A stretch of 13,605 nt of DNA, taken from NCBI GenBank assembly GCA_015494595.1, contig WGAX01000205.1, positions 1 through 13,605 of the forward strand. Direction: 5' to 3'. The translations under genes were made by a program, and so were the position numbers. Shown here one piece after another: positions 13,586 through 13,605 of this stretch (positions within the stretch are counted from its first letter, which is position 1; every line of letters begins with the position of its first letter). A model generated the notes under the pieces. That model saw only the letters and a list, made by a program, of their open reading frames with translations, was not told the origin of the DNA and searched no databases. This DNA comes from Nitratiruptor sp. Its GTDB lineage: Bacteria; Campylobacterota; Campylobacteria; Campylobacterales; Nitratiruptoraceae.

Positions 13586-13605
13586 GAGAGGTAAAACTTC
13601 TACTG

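Noticed and set aside
1..13605. CRISPR array or tRNA genes
   Set aside because: No regularly spaced repeats longer than the 11-bp pair before soxX were seen, and no cloverleaf-like TTCGA-containing tRNA pattern outside the 5S gene.

Overview
The window looks like chromosome from a sulfur-oxidising member of the Campylobacterota (Epsilonproteobacteria). It is moderately AT-rich and tightly packed. It carries a soxXYZAB cluster, an OprD-like porin with the 'MIPNTFEGY' motif, a DUF3373-like outer-membrane protein and a small periplasmic protein of a type I associate with this group. A deep-sea-vent relative of Nitratiruptor, Sulfurovum or Sulfurimonas is plausible, but the genus is inferred from gene content only. 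Every gene except the transposon gene lies on the minus strand, so the region reads from right to left.

Region 1 (13586 to 12957): a 5S rRNA gene, presumably the end of an rRNA operon outside the window. It is followed by a small secreted gene with its own extended -10 promoter and terminator. The encoded protein resembles a c-type cytochrome that has lost its haem-binding CXXCH.

Region 2 (12838 to 8347): a gene for an outer-membrane barrel with an N-terminal coiled coil, then a 10-bp intergenic hairpin. Three overlapping signalling genes follow: a membrane-anchored Cache-like sensor with no visible output domain, an OmpR-family response regulator, and a histidine kinase without an obvious HAMP domain. 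The last gene ends at the edge of the transposon.

Region 3 (about 7016 to 8350, plus strand): a tnpB-only element of the IS200/IS605 superfamily. Both subterminal hairpins are visible (CCATCTC-GTTAAG-GAGGTGG and CCACCTC-GTTTAT-GGGGTGG). TnpB has an intact RuvC triad and zinc finger, and there is a likely omega RNA at the right end. There is no tnpA.

Region 4 (6950 to beyond 1): a nine-gene sulfur-oxidation operon, soxX-soxY-soxZ-soxA-soxB, then an OprD-like porin, a periplasmic thioredoxin (SoxW-like), a periplasmic DsrE-like protein and a tandem DUF302-like protein cut by the window edge. Spacing is between overlap and about 11 bp throughout. SoxAX, SoxYZ and SoxB are the core of periplasmic thiosulfate oxidation. 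SoxCD is absent here. The porin may admit thiosulfate, and the thioredoxin may keep the SoxY cysteine reduced.

The most interesting structure is the junction between regions 2 and 4. Without the transposon, the histidine-kinase stop codon would lie about 60 bp upstream of soxX. Between them is an 11-bp tandem direct repeat (TGTAAAAAATT / TGTAAAAATTT), the spacing used by OmpR/PhoB-type regulators. This suggests that the neighbouring two-component system controls sox. The transposon has inserted exactly between the kinase gene and this putative operator. Reconstruction of the empty site predicts that the kinase protein is unchanged, with TAA replaced by TGA.
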